A stretch of 64,000 nucleotides of DNA from Mycobacterium colombiense (GCF_003284975.1 NZ_QMEU01000015.1:1-64000), one strand, 5' to 3'; positions 18,290 to 28,843 are shown, counted from the stretch's first letter. Notes: a model not told the origin generated them from the sequence alone. Translations and numbers: made by a program.

Positions 18290-21182
18290 CGGCGGTAACC
18301 GGTTCGGCGTCCTTGGCCGGCTTGGGCCACGGCGACGGAACCGGGCGTTGACGCACCCGTTGCGGCCACCAGAACCACTTGCCCAGCAGCGCGGCGATGG
18401 ACGGTGTCATCAACGACCGCACGATCAAGGTGTCGAATAGCAGACCCAGTCCGATCGTGGTGCCGACCTGACCGATGACCGTCAGCTCGCTGACCGCCAT
18501 CGTCATCATCGTGAAGGCGAACACCAGCCCCGCCGACGTCACCACCGAACCGGTGCCGCCCATCGACCGGATGATGCCGGTGTTCAGGCCTGCGTGAATC
18601 TCTTCCTTGAACCTCGCCACCAGCAGCAGGTTGTAGTCGGCGCCCACGGCCAGCAGGATGATTACCGACATCGCCAGCACCATCCAGTGCAGCTCGATGC
18701 CGACGAGGTGCTGCCAGATGAGCACTGAAAGCCCGAAGGACGCGCCGAGCGAGAGCAAGACGGTTCCCACGATGACCGCCGACGCCACCACCCCCCGTGT
18801 GATGAGCAACATGATGATGAAGATCAGGCACAGCGAAGCGATCCCGGCGATCAACAGGTCGTAGGTGTTGCCGTCGCTGAGATCCTTATAGATCGACGCG
18901 GTGCCCGCGAGGTAGATCTTGGAGCCCTCCAGCGGAGTGCCCTTCAGCGCTTCGTACGCGGCCTTCTTGATCGCCCCGATGTGCGAAATGCCTTCCGGCG
19001 ACATCGGATCGCCGTCATGGCTGATGATGAACCGCACGGCGTGCCCGTCGGGGGAGATGAAGTTCTTCATGCCCTTTTTGAACTCTTTGTTATTGAAGGT
19101 CTCCGGGGGCAGGTAGAACGAGTCGTCGTTCTTCGAAGCGTCGAACGCCTTGCCCATGGCACTGGAGTTCTTCTGCGCCTCTTTCTGCTGGTCCTGTAGC
19201 CCCTTCTGGGTCGAATACATGGTCAGCATCGTCGTTTTCATCGCCTTCATGTTCTCGAGCATGGAAGGCATCAGCGCCACCATCTGAGGCATCAGGGTGT
19301 CGAGATGATCCATGATCGGCAGCAGGCTTTCGATGTCGTCGGTCATGGTGTCGATGCCGTCCAGGCCGTCGAAGACCGAGCGAAGCGACCAGCACACGGG
19401 GATGTCATAGCAGTGCTTTTCCCAGTAGAGGTAGCTGCGGATCGGACGAAAGAAGTCCTCGAAATCGGCCATGTGGTCGCGCAATTCATTGATGTCGATG
19501 GTCATGTCATGCATTTTTCTCACCATCACATGCATGTCGTTGGCCATCTGCGCGGTGATGCTCGACATCTTCTCCATGCTGTCGATGGTCGTCTGCATCA
19601 TGTCGGCCTGGTGCAGCATGTCAGCCATCTGATCTTCTTGATACTTCTGGTTCATCTGCTGGCTGACGCCCTGCATGCTGATCTGAAAAGGAATCGAGGT
19701 GTGCTCGATCGGCGTGCCCTGCGGACGGGTGATCGCCTGCACGCGCCCGATGCCCGGGACCCGGAAGACGGTCTTGGCGATCTTGTCGATCACCAGGAAA
19801 TCCGCCGAGTTGCGTAGGTCGTGGTCACTTTCGATCATCAGCACCTCGGGATTCATCCGCGCCTGTGAGAAGTGCCGGTCCGCGGCCGCATAGCCCTCGT
19901 TGGCTGGCAGGTCCGTCGGTAAGTATTTGCGGTCGTTGTAGTTGGTGCGGTAGCCCGGCAGGGTCAGCAAGCCCACCAGCGCGACCCCGATCGTCATGAC
20001 CAGGATCGGACCGGGCCAGCGGACGACCAGCGCGCCGATCTTGCGCCACCCGCGAATCCGTTGCGTGCGTTTGGGTTCGAGGGTCTTGCCGAAACGCGTG
20101 GCCACTGCGATGACGGCCGCACCGAGCGTCAGGGCCGCTGCGACCACGACCACCATGCCGATGGCTAGCGGAATGCCCAGCGTCTGGAAATACGGCAGGT
20201 TGGTGAAGTGCAGGCAGAATGTAGCGCCGGCGATGGTCAAGCCAGACCCGAGCACCACGTGGGCGGTGCCCTTATACATGGTGTAATACGCCTCTTCGCG
20301 GGTCTCACCGATGGCGCGGGCTTCCTGATATCGGCCTATCAAGAAGATCGCGTAGTCGGTGGCGGCCGCGATCCCCAAGGTGACCAACAAGTTAGTGGCG
20401 AACGTGGAGAGTCCGATGAGCTTGAAATGGCCCAGGAACGCGACCATTCCGCGCGCGGCCGACAGCTCGAGCACCACCATCACCAGCGTGAGCAACACGG
20501 TGACGACCGATCGATAGACCAACAGCAACATGCCGATGATCACGGTGAACGTGGCGGCCGTGATCAGCTGCATGCTGCGGTCGCCGGCCTCGTGCTGGTC
20601 CGCTGACAGGGCTGCGGGACCCGTTACGTAGGCCTTCACCCCTTTGGGCGGAGGCACGCTCTTGACGATGTTCTGGACGGATTCCACCGACTCGTTGGCC
20701 AAGGCCTCGCCTTGGTTACCGGCGAGGTACACCTGGACGTAGGCGGCCTTGCCGTCGTTGCTCTGCGCACCCGCTCCGGTCAGTGGATCGCTCCACATAT
20801 CCTGCACGTGTTCAACGTGTTTCGTGTCAGCGTCGAGCTTCTTGACGATCAAGTCGTAGTACGCGTGCGCATCCGCCCCCAAGGGATTCTGGCCCTCGAG
20901 GACGATCATCACCGAGCTGTTGGACTTGTACTCGTTGAACACCGCGCCCATACGCTTGGTCGCGACCACCGACTGCGCGTCGTCGGGGGCCATCGACACC
21001 GAGCGCTCCTTGCCGACCTCCTCCAGCTGGGGGACGGAGACGTTGAGCACCGCGATGATCGCGATCCAGCCCAAGATGATCGGCACGGCGAGCGCCCGGA
21101 TGAGCCGGGGAATCTTGTCTCGCACCGGTTCGTCGACGACGGGAATGGTGTCGGTACGGGCGTCGTTTAGCGTTGTGCTCAT
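18282..21182 (-). CDS. MmpL family RND transporter
   Basis: 966-aa inner-membrane transporter of the mycobacterial MmpL group, which exports lipids, siderophores or drugs. The first helix is near [10 protein letters not shown], then a large extracytoplasmic loop precedes the first 5-helix block, which contains [19 protein letters not shown] second loop with a Met-rich coiled-coil stretch (many Met, Gln, His residues, ~470-640) precedes the second block with [18 protein letters not shown]. The two D-Y pairs are the proton relay. ATG 21182 overlaps the mmpS stop (ATGA). The coiled-coil insertion puts it in the MmpL4/MmpL5-like type. Confidence 0.93.
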   Translation of the reverse strand: MSTTLNDARTDTIPVVDEPVRDKIPRLIRALAVPIILGWIAIIAVLNVSVPQLEEVGKERSVSMAPDDAQSVVATKRMGAVFNEYKSNSSVMIVLEGQNPLGADAHAYYDLIVKKLDADTKHVEHVQDMWSDPLTGAGAQSNDGKAAYVQVYLAGNQGEALANESVESVQNIVKSVPPPKGVKAYVTGPAALSADQHEAGDRSMQLITAATFTVIIGMLLLVYRSVVTVLLTLVMVVLELSAARGMVAFLGHFKLIGLSTFATNLLVTLGIAAATDYAIFLIGRYQEARAIGETREEAYYTMYKGTAHVVLGSGLTIAGATFCLHFTNLPYFQTLGIPLAIGMVVVVAAALTLGAAVIAVATRFGKTLEPKRTQRIRGWRKIGALVVRWPGPILVMTIGVALVGLLTLPGYRTNYNDRKYLPTDLPANEGYAAADRHFSQARMNPEVLMIESDHDLRNSADFLVIDKIAKTVFRVPGIGRVQAITRPQGTPIEHTSIPFQISMQGVSQQMNQKYQEDQMADMLHQADMMQTTIDSMEKMSSITAQMANDMHVMVRKMHDMTIDINELRDHMADFEDFFRPIRSYLYWEKHCYDIPVCWSLRSVFDGLDGIDTMTDDIESLLPIMDHLDTLMPQMVALMPSMLENMKAMKTTMLTMYSTQKGLQDQQKEAQKNSSAMGKAFDASKNDDSFYLPPETFNNKEFKKGMKNFISPDGHAVRFIISHDGDPMSPEGISHIGAIKKAAYEALKGTPLEGSKIYLAGTASIYKDLSDGNTYDLLIAGIASLCLIFIIMLLITRGVVASAVIVGTVLLSLGASFGLSVLIWQHLVGIELHWMVLAMSVIILLAVGADYNLLLVARFKEEIHAGLNTGIIRSMGGTGSVVTSAGLVFAFTMMTMAVSELTVIGQVGTTIGLGLLFDTLIVRSLMTPSIAALLGKWFWWPQRVRQRPVPSPWPKPAKDAEPVTAAR

Positions 21183-21613
21183 GCGGATTTCACCATGCAA
21201 AAGGTCAGGGCGTGCACGCCGTGGGTGAGGTTCTCGTCCTTGACTTCGTCATCGATGGTGATGCGGCACCCGAGGGAGTTGCCGTCGCTTTGCGCTGACA
21301 GGTTTGGAAAGACCGAGGGCGCGGTGGTGCTCAAGACCAGCGTCCATGGCAGCGGCGCGCCGTCGACGCGCCTGGGGTCGGCGGACAGGTCCAAGTAGTT
21401 CACATTGGCCTGGCTGGCCGAGCCGAATACCTCGTACTTGACCACCTTGGGTTTGAACGGCTTGGAGTCATCGAGTCGCGGGCTGGTCATGATGCCCGTG
21501 TCGTGCGCGCCGAAGAACGACTTGACGCGAACGACGGCAAACCCGCCAACCAGCACGACCGCCACGATCAACAGCGGCAACCAGGCGTTGCGCACGAGTC
21601 TCGATATCTGCAC
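21179..21613 (-). CDS. MmpS family membrane-anchored accessory protein
   Basis: 144-aa partner of MmpL: a short cytoplasmic start, one membrane helix ([19 protein letters not shown]) and an extracytoplasmic beta-sandwich with two cysteines near the C-terminus ([11 protein letters not shown] and TFCMVKSA). Its TGA overlaps the mmpL ATG, so the two are translationally coupled. It lies 302 bases downstream of a TetR gene on the same strand, with a palindrome in the gap that could control it. Confidence 0.93.
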   Translation of the reverse strand: MQISRLVRNAWLPLLIVAVVLVGGFAVVRVKSFFGAHDTGIMTSPRLDDSKPFKPKVVKYEVFGSASQANVNYLDLSADPRRVDGAPLPWTLVLSTTAPSVFPNLSAQSDGNSLGCRITIDDEVKDENLTHGVHALTFCMVKSA

Positions 21614-21868
21614 CTAGGTGCCCCTTCCCCGGCACGCGGTGGTGACGTGGATCAGCGTTTGCGCGACCGGAAGTCGTGGGCAGGTGAGTGCCCACAAGTC
21701 GCATTGCTCAACAACGAATTGCGTCGATTGCTACGGTTCGCGCGCGCTGGAGCGTCAAGCGCGGTGAATGCTGCCCACCCACACCGGTTGACGTCCCCGG
21801 CGCCGATACCCGGTTCGCCTTGTTGCTGAAGCCTCCCCGCGTACCGCCGCCAGCGCATAGTACATGAT

Positions 21869-21883
21869 GTGCATATCTTGCAC
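21869..21883. promoter_or_regulatory. palindrome GTGCA-N5-TGCAC upstream of mmpS
   Basis: GTGCATATCTTGCAC has perfect 5-base arms and is followed at once by TGCATGCAA, giving further overlapping TTGCA/TGCAA half-sites. The same half-site occurs in the palindrome at the start of the neighbouring TetR gene. It lies about 260 bases upstream of mmpS, consistent with a TetR operator for mmpS-mmpL. Confidence 0.5.
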
Positions 21884-21914
21884 TGCATGCAACATTTGCT
21901 ACTGGTGTTTCAGG

Positions 21915-22529
21915 TCACTTTGTGAAGATGCTGTTCACCAGCGCGGCGGCCCGCTCAACATAGGGCATCGGCGTGTCGGCGGTTTCATTCGCCTCGCCGC
22001 TGGCCCACCTCTCGATGCCAGACCGCACCGCCGTTAACGCCAGCGCCGAAATCAGCGCAGCCATCTCGTCGTCGGGCTGCATCGCCTGGCGACGCACGAT
22101 GATGTCGGTCAACTGGTTTTGGAAACGCTCCAGGTCGGCGAGGAACGCCGCCAACACGGCGGGCGAGGTCTTGGCGAGTTCCAGCATGTGGGCCGCGTGC
22201 TCGCGTCGCGGGGGCACGTCGCGCAGGTGGTGGGCGGCCAAGGTGATCAACTCCGCCAACACCACCGAGTAGGGAGCCGGCCCGGCGGCGACGAAATCCG
22301 CCACCAGTTCCGGCGGTATGTCCGACGGGCCGTAGGCCAGGGCGGATTCTTTGTTGGGGAAGTAGTTGAAAAAGGTGCGGGTGGCGATTCCGGCTTCCGC
22401 GCAGATCTCGTCGACGGTGACCTTGTCGAATCCGCGTTCCAGCGTCAGGCGCACCGCGGCGTCGCGGATGTCGGCGCTCGTCTGGCGACGACGGCGCTCT
22501 CGCAGCCCTACGGGATTGGCCATACTCAT
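21915..22529 (-). CDS. TetR family regulator, likely controls mmpS-mmpL
   Basis: About 204 aa. The N-terminal helix-turn-helix is typical (DIRDAAVRLTLERGFDKVTV, EICAEAGIATRTFFNYFPNK), and the C-terminal helical ligand domain has no recognisable ligand signature. Start ATG 22529 or 22523 is preferred over the first codon at 22550, because the sequence between 22535 and 22547 is a palindrome of operator type. It is the first gene upstream of mmpS-mmpL on the same strand, which makes autoregulation plus control of the transporter likely. Confidence 0.88.
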   Translation of the reverse strand: MSMANPVGLRERRRRQTSADIRDAAVRLTLERGFDKVTVDEICAEAGIATRTFFNYFPNKESALAYGPSDIPPELVADFVAAGPAPYSVVLAELITLAAHHLRDVPPRREHAAHMLELAKTSPAVLAAFLADLERFQNQLTDIIVRRQAMQPDDEMAALISALALTAVRSGIERWASGEANETADTPMPYVERAAALVNSIFTK

Positions 22530-22534
22530 ATAGT

Positions 22535-22547
22535 TGCACCTTGTGCA
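22535..22547. promoter_or_regulatory. palindrome TGCAC-N3-GTGCA at the TetR promoter
   Basis: TGCACCTTGTGCA is a perfect inverted repeat a few bases upstream of the proposed TetR start and is followed by another TGCA-type half-site (TTTGCAG). It shares the TGCAC half-site with the palindrome at 21869-21883. Confidence 0.5.
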
Positions 22548-22723
22548 CACTTTGCAGTCAAAAGGTGTCGCATCGAGGGTCCGCCGCCCAGTGCGTTGTG
22601 ACTGGCAGCAAAGTCCGGCCGACCTAACCCAGGCAACCGGGCCGATGGGGCACCGGTTGGTAAACCGGTGCAGCCCAACGTAATTCGACTAGGCGATGCG
22701 CACGCTGCGTTGCACCACGGCGG

Positions 22724-23650
22724 TCACCCGCTTGGCGTGAGCGCGCCCCGCAAATAGTCGCATTGGCTTTCGAAGAACCTCGTCGAGATGGGTGCCTTCT
22801 CTGCAATCTGATCGAACGCATGGAAGGCGCCCGGAGCGATTTCCTCCTGCACCGGCACTCCCGCCTCGCGCAGGCGCCGCGCGTATTCCAGGCTCTCCTG
22901 ATAGAAGAGGTCCAGCGTGCCCACGCCGATCCACGCGGGCGGCAGCCCTGACAGATCCTTGCGACGAGCCGGTGCGGCCTCTTCGGGATCGGCCCCGTTG
23001 AGGTACCACTGCCAGGCCAGCTGATTGTCGGATTCGGTCCACACGATGCGCCGGGACCCGTCGCGCTTGGCGCCGGTGCGATCGTCGAGCATCGGATAGA
23101 CCAGCATCTGGAAGGCGATCTGGGCATCGTTGCGGTCGTGCGCCCGCTGGGCCACCGCGGCCGCGAAATTCCCACCGGCGCTGGCCCCACCGATGGCGAC
23201 TCGATCGGGGTCCACCCAGGGCTGGCGTCCCAGCCACAGCAGGGCCGCATAGCAGTCTTCCACCGGGATCGGGTAGGGGTGTTCGGGGGCCAACCGGTGG
23301 TCCACCGCGGCAATCGCAAATCCGGTGCGCTCAGACAGCTTGCGCAGGTACTTATCGTCCTGGGCCGCGTGACCCATGATGGTGCCGCCGCCGTGGATCC
23401 ACAGCAGTGCGGGCGCACGGTCGGGAAGGCCGGCCGGACGATGCAGACGAACGCTGACGTGCTGGTTGACCGCCGCGACGGGCACGGTGCGCAGGCGCCC
23501 CGCAGTGCCCATCAGGTTCATGAGGGCGCGCTGAACCCTCAGCCCGCGGTGCAGGGCGTAGCCGCGGGGCACGAACCGCGCCACCTTGCGAAGGCCGGGA
23601 TCCAGGACGTGAGGGGACGTGAAGTCGTTGTCCGGGAGCCGGTTTGCCAT
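22724..23650 (-). CDS. alpha/beta hydrolase, hormone-sensitive-lipase (Lip) type
   Basis: 308-aa esterase/lipase of the HSL family, common in mycobacterial lipid metabolism. The oxyanion motif is HGGG (LLWIHGGGTIMG), the nucleophile motif is GGASAGG, the acid is the Asp in GVGTLDLFYQE and the catalytic His is in GAFHAFDQ. Length and motif spacing are normal. It is followed by an unrelated crotonase start 745 bases upstream, with which it may not share an operon. Confidence 0.9.
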   Translation of the reverse strand: MANRLPDNDFTSPHVLDPGLRKVARFVPRGYALHRGLRVQRALMNLMGTAGRLRTVPVAAVNQHVSVRLHRPAGLPDRAPALLWIHGGGTIMGHAAQDDKYLRKLSERTGFAIAAVDHRLAPEHPYPIPVEDCYAALLWLGRQPWVDPDRVAIGGASAGGNFAAAVAQRAHDRNDAQIAFQMLVYPMLDDRTGAKRDGSRRIVWTESDNQLAWQWYLNGADPEEAAPARRKDLSGLPPAWIGVGTLDLFYQESLEYARRLREAGVPVQEEIAPGAFHAFDQIAEKAPISTRFFESQCDYLRGALTPSG

Positions 23651-23723
23651 CCGAGGCCCCCTGTTCCCTTGCGCCGGCAGACATCGCTGACCATACAGGA
23701 ACGCGCGCGGTGTCCAGCAGCAG

Positions 23724-24395
23724 TTAGTGCGAACCGTCTTGGTCAGTGGTGAGTGAGCGCACCGCGCGGTCGAACATGGTCTGCTTTATCGCCCCCAGCG
23801 TGCCGGGGTCCTTGCCCTGCAGCGGTCGCAGCAGGTCGAGGGCCGCGTCGGTGACCGCGCCGTCGGCGCAGCTGGCGTCGACGATGCCGAATTCCTCCGC
23901 ATCGGGGCCACTGAAGCGTCGGCCGGTGGTCATCGAGGCGACCGCGGCGCGAGGAGTGAGTTTGGCCTGGATGAGCGCGGCCATGCCGGGGTTGAACGGG
24001 ATGCGGATGTCGACCTCGGGAAAACAGAAGTATCCGCGGTCGGCGCGCATCACGCGAAAGTCATGCGCGATGGCCAGCATTGCGCCGGCCCCGAACGCGT
24101 GACCCACGACGGCGGCCGCGGTCGGCAGGGGCAGGGTGAGCATGCGTGCCAGCAGCCGGTGCACCCGGCCGATGTACCACTGTCCCTGGTCGGTGTGGGC
24201 GCTCAGCCAGTCCAGATCCAGACCGTTGGAGTAGAACTTTGCGCCGGCCGTGGTGACCAGTCCCTGGGCGCCGTCGGCGACGGCCTGGTCGAGCGCTCGA
24301 TCGATCTCATCCAGAAATGTTGGCGAGAAACGGTTTTCGTTCTCGCCGAGGCGAACGATGGCGATTTCGTCGGCGTAGTCCAATGTCACGGGCAT
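23724..24395 (-). CDS. enoyl-CoA hydratase/isomerase family protein
   Basis: 223-aa crotonase-fold protein, on the short side for the family. The second-strand segment is GLVTTAGAKFYSNGLDLDWL, and the oxyanion loop region is AAVVGHAFGAGAMLAIAHDF; the usual catalytic Glu pair is not obvious, as in delta3-delta2 isomerase-like members. ATG 24395 is supported by AGAGGAAA. It is 40 bases downstream of a TetR gene on the same strand and is likely its target. Confidence 0.85.
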   Translation of the reverse strand: MPVTLDYADEIAIVRLGENENRFSPTFLDEIDRALDQAVADGAQGLVTTAGAKFYSNGLDLDWLSAHTDQGQWYIGRVHRLLARMLTLPLPTAAAVVGHAFGAGAMLAIAHDFRVMRADRGYFCFPEVDIRIPFNPGMAALIQAKLTPRAAVASMTTGRRFSGPDAEEFGIVDASCADGAVTDAALDLLRPLQGKDPGTLGAIKQTMFDRAVRSLTTDQDGSH

Positions 24396-24435
24396 GTGTT
24401 TCCTCTTGGGTTGCGTTGATATCTCCGAATCTCGG

Positions 24436-25065
24436 TCATGCGCGCCGGTGTCGCGGCGGAGAAGGTCCCACCGCGAGCACCGCGCGTACGGCTGCTTGTA
24501 GCTGCGCCCGGGTCGTGGTGCTCCCAAGCCGGTCGCGGCGCAGCAGCAGCGCGGTGGGCAGATCGACGACGCAACTGGTTATCGTGTCCAGCGCCGCCGC
24601 GTCCTTGCGGTCCCACACCGCGATGGCAAGGCGCACCAGCAACGCCACGAGCAGCTTGTCGAGATGCCGCAGCTCACCGGCAACATCGTCGGGAACATCG
24701 TCGGCGAGCACATCCTCGCGGCGCACCCGCAACACGAGCGTCGACGAGCCGGGATACTGCTCTGCGAACACCACCGCCGCTTCGGCGGCGGCCACCACGG
24801 CATCGATGGGGCCGCCGGGGCCGGCACCGGCCATCGCTTCGTCGACGAGCGACGTCTGCACCGCCAAGAAACGCCGACCCGCCCGCAGCCAAGCGTGGCC
24901 CATCAATCCGCCGCGCGACGTAAACGTATGGTACACAGCGCCATTGGACACGCCCACCGCGTCGCTGATGGCTCGGATGGTCACCGCGGTCGGGCCTGAC
25001 CGCGCCACCAGCTCCTCGACGGCGTCGAGCACCCCGTCGGGATCATGCATGCGCGGGCGTGGCAT
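24436..25065 (-). CDS. TetR family regulator
   Basis: 209-aa regulator with the HTH at DPDGVLDAVEELVARSGPTA and AISDAVGVSNGAVYHTFTSR, followed by a helical ligand-binding domain. ATG 25065 (MPRPRMHD) is chosen because the 26-bp palindrome at 25074-25099 lies just upstream; the longer open frame would run through it. It is oriented with the crotonase gene downstream, so it probably represses itself and that gene. Confidence 0.88.
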   Translation of the reverse strand: MPRPRMHDPDGVLDAVEELVARSGPTAVTIRAISDAVGVSNGAVYHTFTSRGGLMGHAWLRAGRRFLAVQTSLVDEAMAGAGPGGPIDAVVAAAEAAVVFAEQYPGSSTLVLRVRREDVLADDVPDDVAGELRHLDKLLVALLVRLAIAVWDRKDAAALDTITSCVVDLPTALLLRRDRLGSTTTRAQLQAAVRAVLAVGPSPPRHRRA

Positions 25066-25073
25066 TCGCCCAC

Positions 25074-25099
25074 AATAACAGAGCAAGCGCTCTGTTATT
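25074..25099. promoter_or_regulatory. 26-bp perfect palindromic operator
   Basis: Arms AATAACAGAGC and GCTCTGTTATT are exact reverse complements around the centre AAGC. The site sits 9 bases upstream of the TetR start. The core AACAGAGC-N4-GCTCTGTT is a typical TetR operator shape, so autoregulation is the simplest reading. Confidence 0.75.
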
Positions 25100-25340
25100 C
25101 GCGCCGGGGCGCTCCCGGCCGCCGGGCGCAATGAACTTCTCGACGAGATGACCGCCGTGAAGGTGGTGCATTGGTCGGCGCCGCGCAGCTGACCCGGCTC
25201 GTAAGCGAAAAATGATCGCGCCGATTAGCGGCTCCCGAGATAATTCATTCGGACCTCACATCCGTCGGCTGTGGAGCGTCTACTCAATGACCGGTGAGTC
25301 GGTACCTGGCCGAAGTGGGGACAGCATCCGGAGGCAAGCC

Positions 25341-26117
25341 ATGAGTTTTCACGATCTCCATCGCCGCGGCGCACCTTTTGTGCTGCCGAACGCCTGGGAC
25401 GTTCCGTCGGCATTGGCCTACCTGGCGGACGGCTTCACCGCTATCGGAACCACCAGTTTCGGGTTGTCTTCCAGTAGCGGTCACGCCGACGGGGGGCGCG
25501 CCACCCGCGAGGCCAACGTCGCTCTGGCCGCCGAGATGGCGTCGCTGGGCTGTTACGTCAGCGTCGACATCGAAGACGGCTACAGCGATGACCCGGATGC
25601 GGTCGCCGACTACGTCGCGCGACTGCCGGTCGATGGACTCAACATCGAAGACAGCACCGAGGGACGGCTGATCGACCCCGCCCTCGCGGCCGCGAAAGTG
25701 GCGGCCATCAAACGCCGCAGCCCCGCGGTGTTCGTCAATGCCCGCGTCGACACGTACTGGCTAGGCCAGCAGGCCAACACGGCAAGCACCATCGAGCGGG
25801 CGCTTCTCTACGTCGAGGCCGGCGCCGACGGCGTTTTCGTGCCACTGGCCAACGACCGCGCCGAGCTTGCCGAAATCGTTCGTAATATTCCGCGTCCCAT
25901 CAACACGCTGCCGGTTCCCGCGATGTCCCTCGGCGAGCTCGGCGCGCTCGGGGTGGCGCGCGTGTCCACCGGGTCGATGCCCTACAGCGCCGGGCTGTTT
26001 GCCGCCGCCTCGGCGGCCCGAGCCGTCCGTGATGGGGGCGTCTTACCGCCGTCCACGCCCTACGCCGAGCTGCAGTCACGGCTGGTCGACTACGAGCAGC
26101 GTTCGGCGACAAGGTGA
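25341..26117 (+). CDS. isocitrate lyase / phosphoenolpyruvate mutase superfamily protein
   Basis: 258-aa (beta/alpha)8 enzyme. The N-terminal strand FVLPNAWDVPSALAYLADGF, the Mg-binding SVDIEDGYSDDPDAV and the INTLPVPAMSLGELGALGVA segment are family hallmarks. The group includes carboxyphosphonoenolpyruvate phosphonomutase, 2-methylisocitrate lyase and oxaloacetate decarboxylase; no cysteine of the KKCGH lyase motif is present, so it is not a classical isocitrate lyase. ATG 25341 follows GGAGG. Its stop is 30 bases before the ogt start. Confidence 0.83.
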   Translation: MSFHDLHRRGAPFVLPNAWDVPSALAYLADGFTAIGTTSFGLSSSSGHADGGRATREANVALAAEMASLGCYVSVDIEDGYSDDPDAVADYVARLPVDGLNIEDSTEGRLIDPALAAAKVAAIKRRSPAVFVNARVDTYWLGQQANTASTIERALLYVEAGADGVFVPLANDRAELAEIVRNIPRPINTLPVPAMSLGELGALGVARVSTGSMPYSAGLFAAASAARAVRDGGVLPPSTPYAELQSRLVDYEQRSATR

Positions 26118-26146
26118 TTAGTTCGCGCTCTGAGGAGGTTGAGTGG

Positions 26147-26659
26147 ATGCCGATACGACACGCGGTGATCGACAGCGCGCTGGGTGAGCTGACGCTCGTC
26201 GCCAGCGGCGACGCTCTGGCGGGCGTATATTTCCGGCATCACTGGCATCCGCCCACCGCCGACACACTGGGTTTACGGGTGGAGGCGGCGGCTGACGAAC
26301 TTTTCGCCCGCGCGGCCGACCAGCTGGGCGAATACCTGGCTGGCGAGCGCACGCAGTTCGATCTTCCGCTGGCGGTGGTGGGTGACCTCCGGCGGCAACG
26401 CGTGTGGGATGTGCTGTCGGGCGTCGCCTACGGGCAGACGAAAACCTACGGCGAGCTGGCCGCGGAATTAGGGGATGGCACCACCGCGTACGAAGTCGGC
26501 CAGGTGGTCGGGCGCAACCCGCTCAGCATCGTGGTGCCGTGCCATCGGATCGTCGGAAAGGACGGATCCCTCACCGGCTATGCGGGTGGGCTGAAGCGCA
26601 AGCGGTTCCTGCTGGAGCTCGAAGAGCCGGAACCCGTGGTCGCCGGCAGGCTTTTCTAG
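26147..26659 (+). CDS. ogt: methylated-DNA--protein-cysteine methyltransferase
   Basis: 170-aa DNA repair protein that transfers alkyl groups from O6-alkylguanine to its own cysteine. The active site [20 protein letters not shown] is complete, the HTH-like DNA-binding segment is [10 protein letters not shown], and the Arg finger helix is QVVGRNP. Length matches the Ogt family. ATG 26147 is preceded by GAGGAGG. It is probably co-transcribed with the gene upstream. Confidence 0.93.
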   Translation: MPIRHAVIDSALGELTLVASGDALAGVYFRHHWHPPTADTLGLRVEAAADELFARAADQLGEYLAGERTQFDLPLAVVGDLRRQRVWDVLSGVAYGQTKTYGELAAELGDGTTAYEVGQVVGRNPLSIVVPCHRIVGKDGSLTGYAGGLKRKRFLLELEEPEPVVAGRLF

Positions 26660-26763
26660 CGCGATCGATAGATTGCGCTGCGCGACATCACAACCGGACG
26701 CAGCCGGTGAATGTTGCGCCGGTTAGCATCGACTGTCCGGACTCGATGTGGAGGGTGAGACGT

Positions 26764-27777
26764 TTGGCTGCGATACCCGTCATCGCGCTCACCGGTCACC
26801 TCGGAGCGGGCAAGACAACGCTGCTCAACCACCTACTGCGCCACCCCGGCACGCGAATCGGAGTGGTGGTCAACGACTTCGGCGATATCAACGTCGACGC
26901 CGGTCTGGTGGCCGGTCAGGTCGACGAACCAGCCTCGATCGCCGGGGGCTGTATCTGCTGCCTGCCAGACGGCGGCGGGCTCGATGAGGCACTGATCAAG
27001 CTCGCCGACCCCGCTCGGCGCCTCGATGCCATTGTCATCGAGGCCAGCGGCCTGGCCGACCCGGTGGCGATCGCGCGGCTCATCGGCTTCAGTGAGATAC
27101 GCGGGGTCCGGCCGGGTGGGCTTGTCGACGTCGTCGATGCCGTGAATCACTTCGACACCGTCGACCGAGGCGCCCTGCCGCCGGTGCGCTACGGCGCAGC
27201 GTCGCTCATCGTGGTGAACAAGCTCGACCAGGTTTCGGAAGATGAGCGGTCGACGGTGCTGCACCTCGTCACGCAACGGGCGGCACAACGGAATCCGCGC
27301 GTACATGTCGTCGGCACCACGGGTGGCCAAATAGACCCGGAACTGCTGTTCGACGCCTCGGCCGCGTCCGGACAGGCCGGGCAACTCTCGTTTCTGGACC
27401 TGGCGCCCGAGCACGACCCCGAGCACGTGCACGTGCACGCCGATGCCGTCACGGTCAGCAGCTCCGGTTGCGTGGACCCCGATGCCCTGGTCGACCTTCT
27501 CGAAGAGCCGCCGCCGCAGGTGTTCAGGCTGAAAGGCGTCGTCGCGGTGCGGCACCGCATGACCGCACGAGAGTACGTCGTCAATCTGGTGGGCAGCGGA
27601 ATCCACATCGCGAAGGCGCCGCAGGGAGCCATGGCCAATTGTCTCGTGGCCATCGGGATGCATCTCGACGTCCCCGCCGTCCGCGCCCGACTCGACAACG
27701 CACTGCAGCCCGCGCCGGGGGCGGCGCCGGCGCAAGCCTTGCGGCGGTTGGAGCGGTACCGGCGACTCAGCGCCTGA
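26764..27777 (+). CDS. CobW/COG0523 family GTPase (metal chaperone type)
   Basis: 337-aa G3E GTPase. Walker A is [15 protein letters not shown], the metal-binding CxCC motif is [10 protein letters not shown], and the base-specificity motif is VNKLD. A His-rich stretch ([11 protein letters not shown]) separates the GTPase from the CobW C-terminal domain (~240-330). COG0523 proteins load or deliver zinc or other divalent metals. TTG 26764 is preferred because GGAGGGTGAG precedes it; in-frame ATG 26746 and GTG 26755 would include that ribosome site. It may be zinc-responsive, but no Zur box was recognised. Confidence 0.87.
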   Translation: MAAIPVIALTGHLGAGKTTLLNHLLRHPGTRIGVVVNDFGDINVDAGLVAGQVDEPASIAGGCICCLPDGGGLDEALIKLADPARRLDAIVIEASGLADPVAIARLIGFSEIRGVRPGGLVDVVDAVNHFDTVDRGALPPVRYGAASLIVVNKLDQVSEDERSTVLHLVTQRAAQRNPRVHVVGTTGGQIDPELLFDASAASGQAGQLSFLDLAPEHDPEHVHVHADAVTVSSSGCVDPDALVDLLEEPPPQVFRLKGVVAVRHRMTAREYVVNLVGSGIHIAKAPQGAMANCLVAIGMHLDVPAVRARLDNALQPAPGAAPAQALRRLERYRRLSA

Positions 27778-27802
27778 GAAAAGTCCGGCAAGATACGTCT
27801 CG

Positions 27803-28630
27803 ATGTCATCTTCGCTGGGCGACGTGCTCGCCACCTTGGAGCTCGAGAGGGTCGACCAGTGGCTCTTCATCGGGCAGCAGTTGCCCGCGCCCGCCAACCA
27901 CATTCTGGGTGGCCATATCTCCGCTCAGGCTTTGATGGCGGCAAGCCACACCTCGCCGGGCCGCGCGCCGCACAGCGTCCACACGTACTTCCTGCGGCCC
28001 GGCGATTCGCGTCGGCCGGTGGACTTCGAGGTTGTCGACCTTCAAGAGGGCCGGACGTTCTCGGCGCGCCGGGTGACGGCGCGCCAAGACGGCAAGATTT
28101 TGATGGAAGCGATGTCGTCGTTCAAGGTCACCGATTCTGCAAACGCGCAGGTCGTCTACCAACCGCCCATGCCGGCGGCTGTTGCCCCAGAATCCCTGCC
28201 GTGGGTTGCGCCGCATCTGGCGGAGTCCCACGAGCGCGCCCGAGGGCAGTGGGCAAGCCTGCGCTGGTTCGAGCGGCGCATCATCGACACCGAGGTCGCT
28301 CCGCCCGCACGCGCGCCGATGTGGTGGCGCCCCGACGGCCACGTTCCCGATGATCCAGTGTTGACCGCAAGCCTGGTGGCTTACCTGTCGGCGGTGACGT
28401 TGACGGAGCCGGCATATGCGGCGCGCGGTGGTGTCGGGGCGTCCGCTCAACGAGACCATTCGGTGTGGTTTCACGGCCCCGCGGCGTTGTCGGATTGGCT
28501 CCTCTACGACCGGTCCGCGCCGAGTAGCGCTGGTTCGCTGGCGTTGGCGAGTGGGGCCATGTTCAACCGCAACGGCACATTGGTGTGCACCGTGAAACAA
28601 GAGATGTATTTCCCGCCGCACACCGACTGA
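27803..28630 (+). CDS. tesB: TesB-type acyl-CoA thioesterase II
   Basis: 275-aa double-hotdog thioesterase hydrolysing medium- and long-chain acyl-CoA. The first half has GGHISAQALMAASHTSPGRA and HSVHTYFLRPGDSRRPVDFE; the second half has SAQRDHSVWFHGP, matching the family active-site region (Asp/Gln/Thr triad). Length is that of bacterial TesB. It begins 25 bases after the CobW gene. Confidence 0.9.
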   Translation: MSSSLGDVLATLELERVDQWLFIGQQLPAPANHILGGHISAQALMAASHTSPGRAPHSVHTYFLRPGDSRRPVDFEVVDLQEGRTFSARRVTARQDGKILMEAMSSFKVTDSANAQVVYQPPMPAAVAPESLPWVAPHLAESHERARGQWASLRWFERRIIDTEVAPPARAPMWWRPDGHVPDDPVLTASLVAYLSAVTLTEPAYAARGGVGASAQRDHSVWFHGPAALSDWLLYDRSAPSSAGSLALASGAMFNRNGTLVCTVKQEMYFPPHTD

Positions 28631-28843
28631 GACCATCAAGCAGCGCGTCGACGTATTGCCGGCGATGAAGGCGGGGAAGGGGAATCGGGGTCTGCAGGCC
28701 GGGTCAGGCGCCCGGTGCGGTGGTCGTGCGCGAGGCCAAGTGTGACGAAGCTCAACCAATAACAGTGACGGGGGTCATAGCCCGGCCGACATCAATCGGG
28801 TCATCCTGGCCGTTCGTTCGCAAATCTAACGGCTGGGAGCGTT

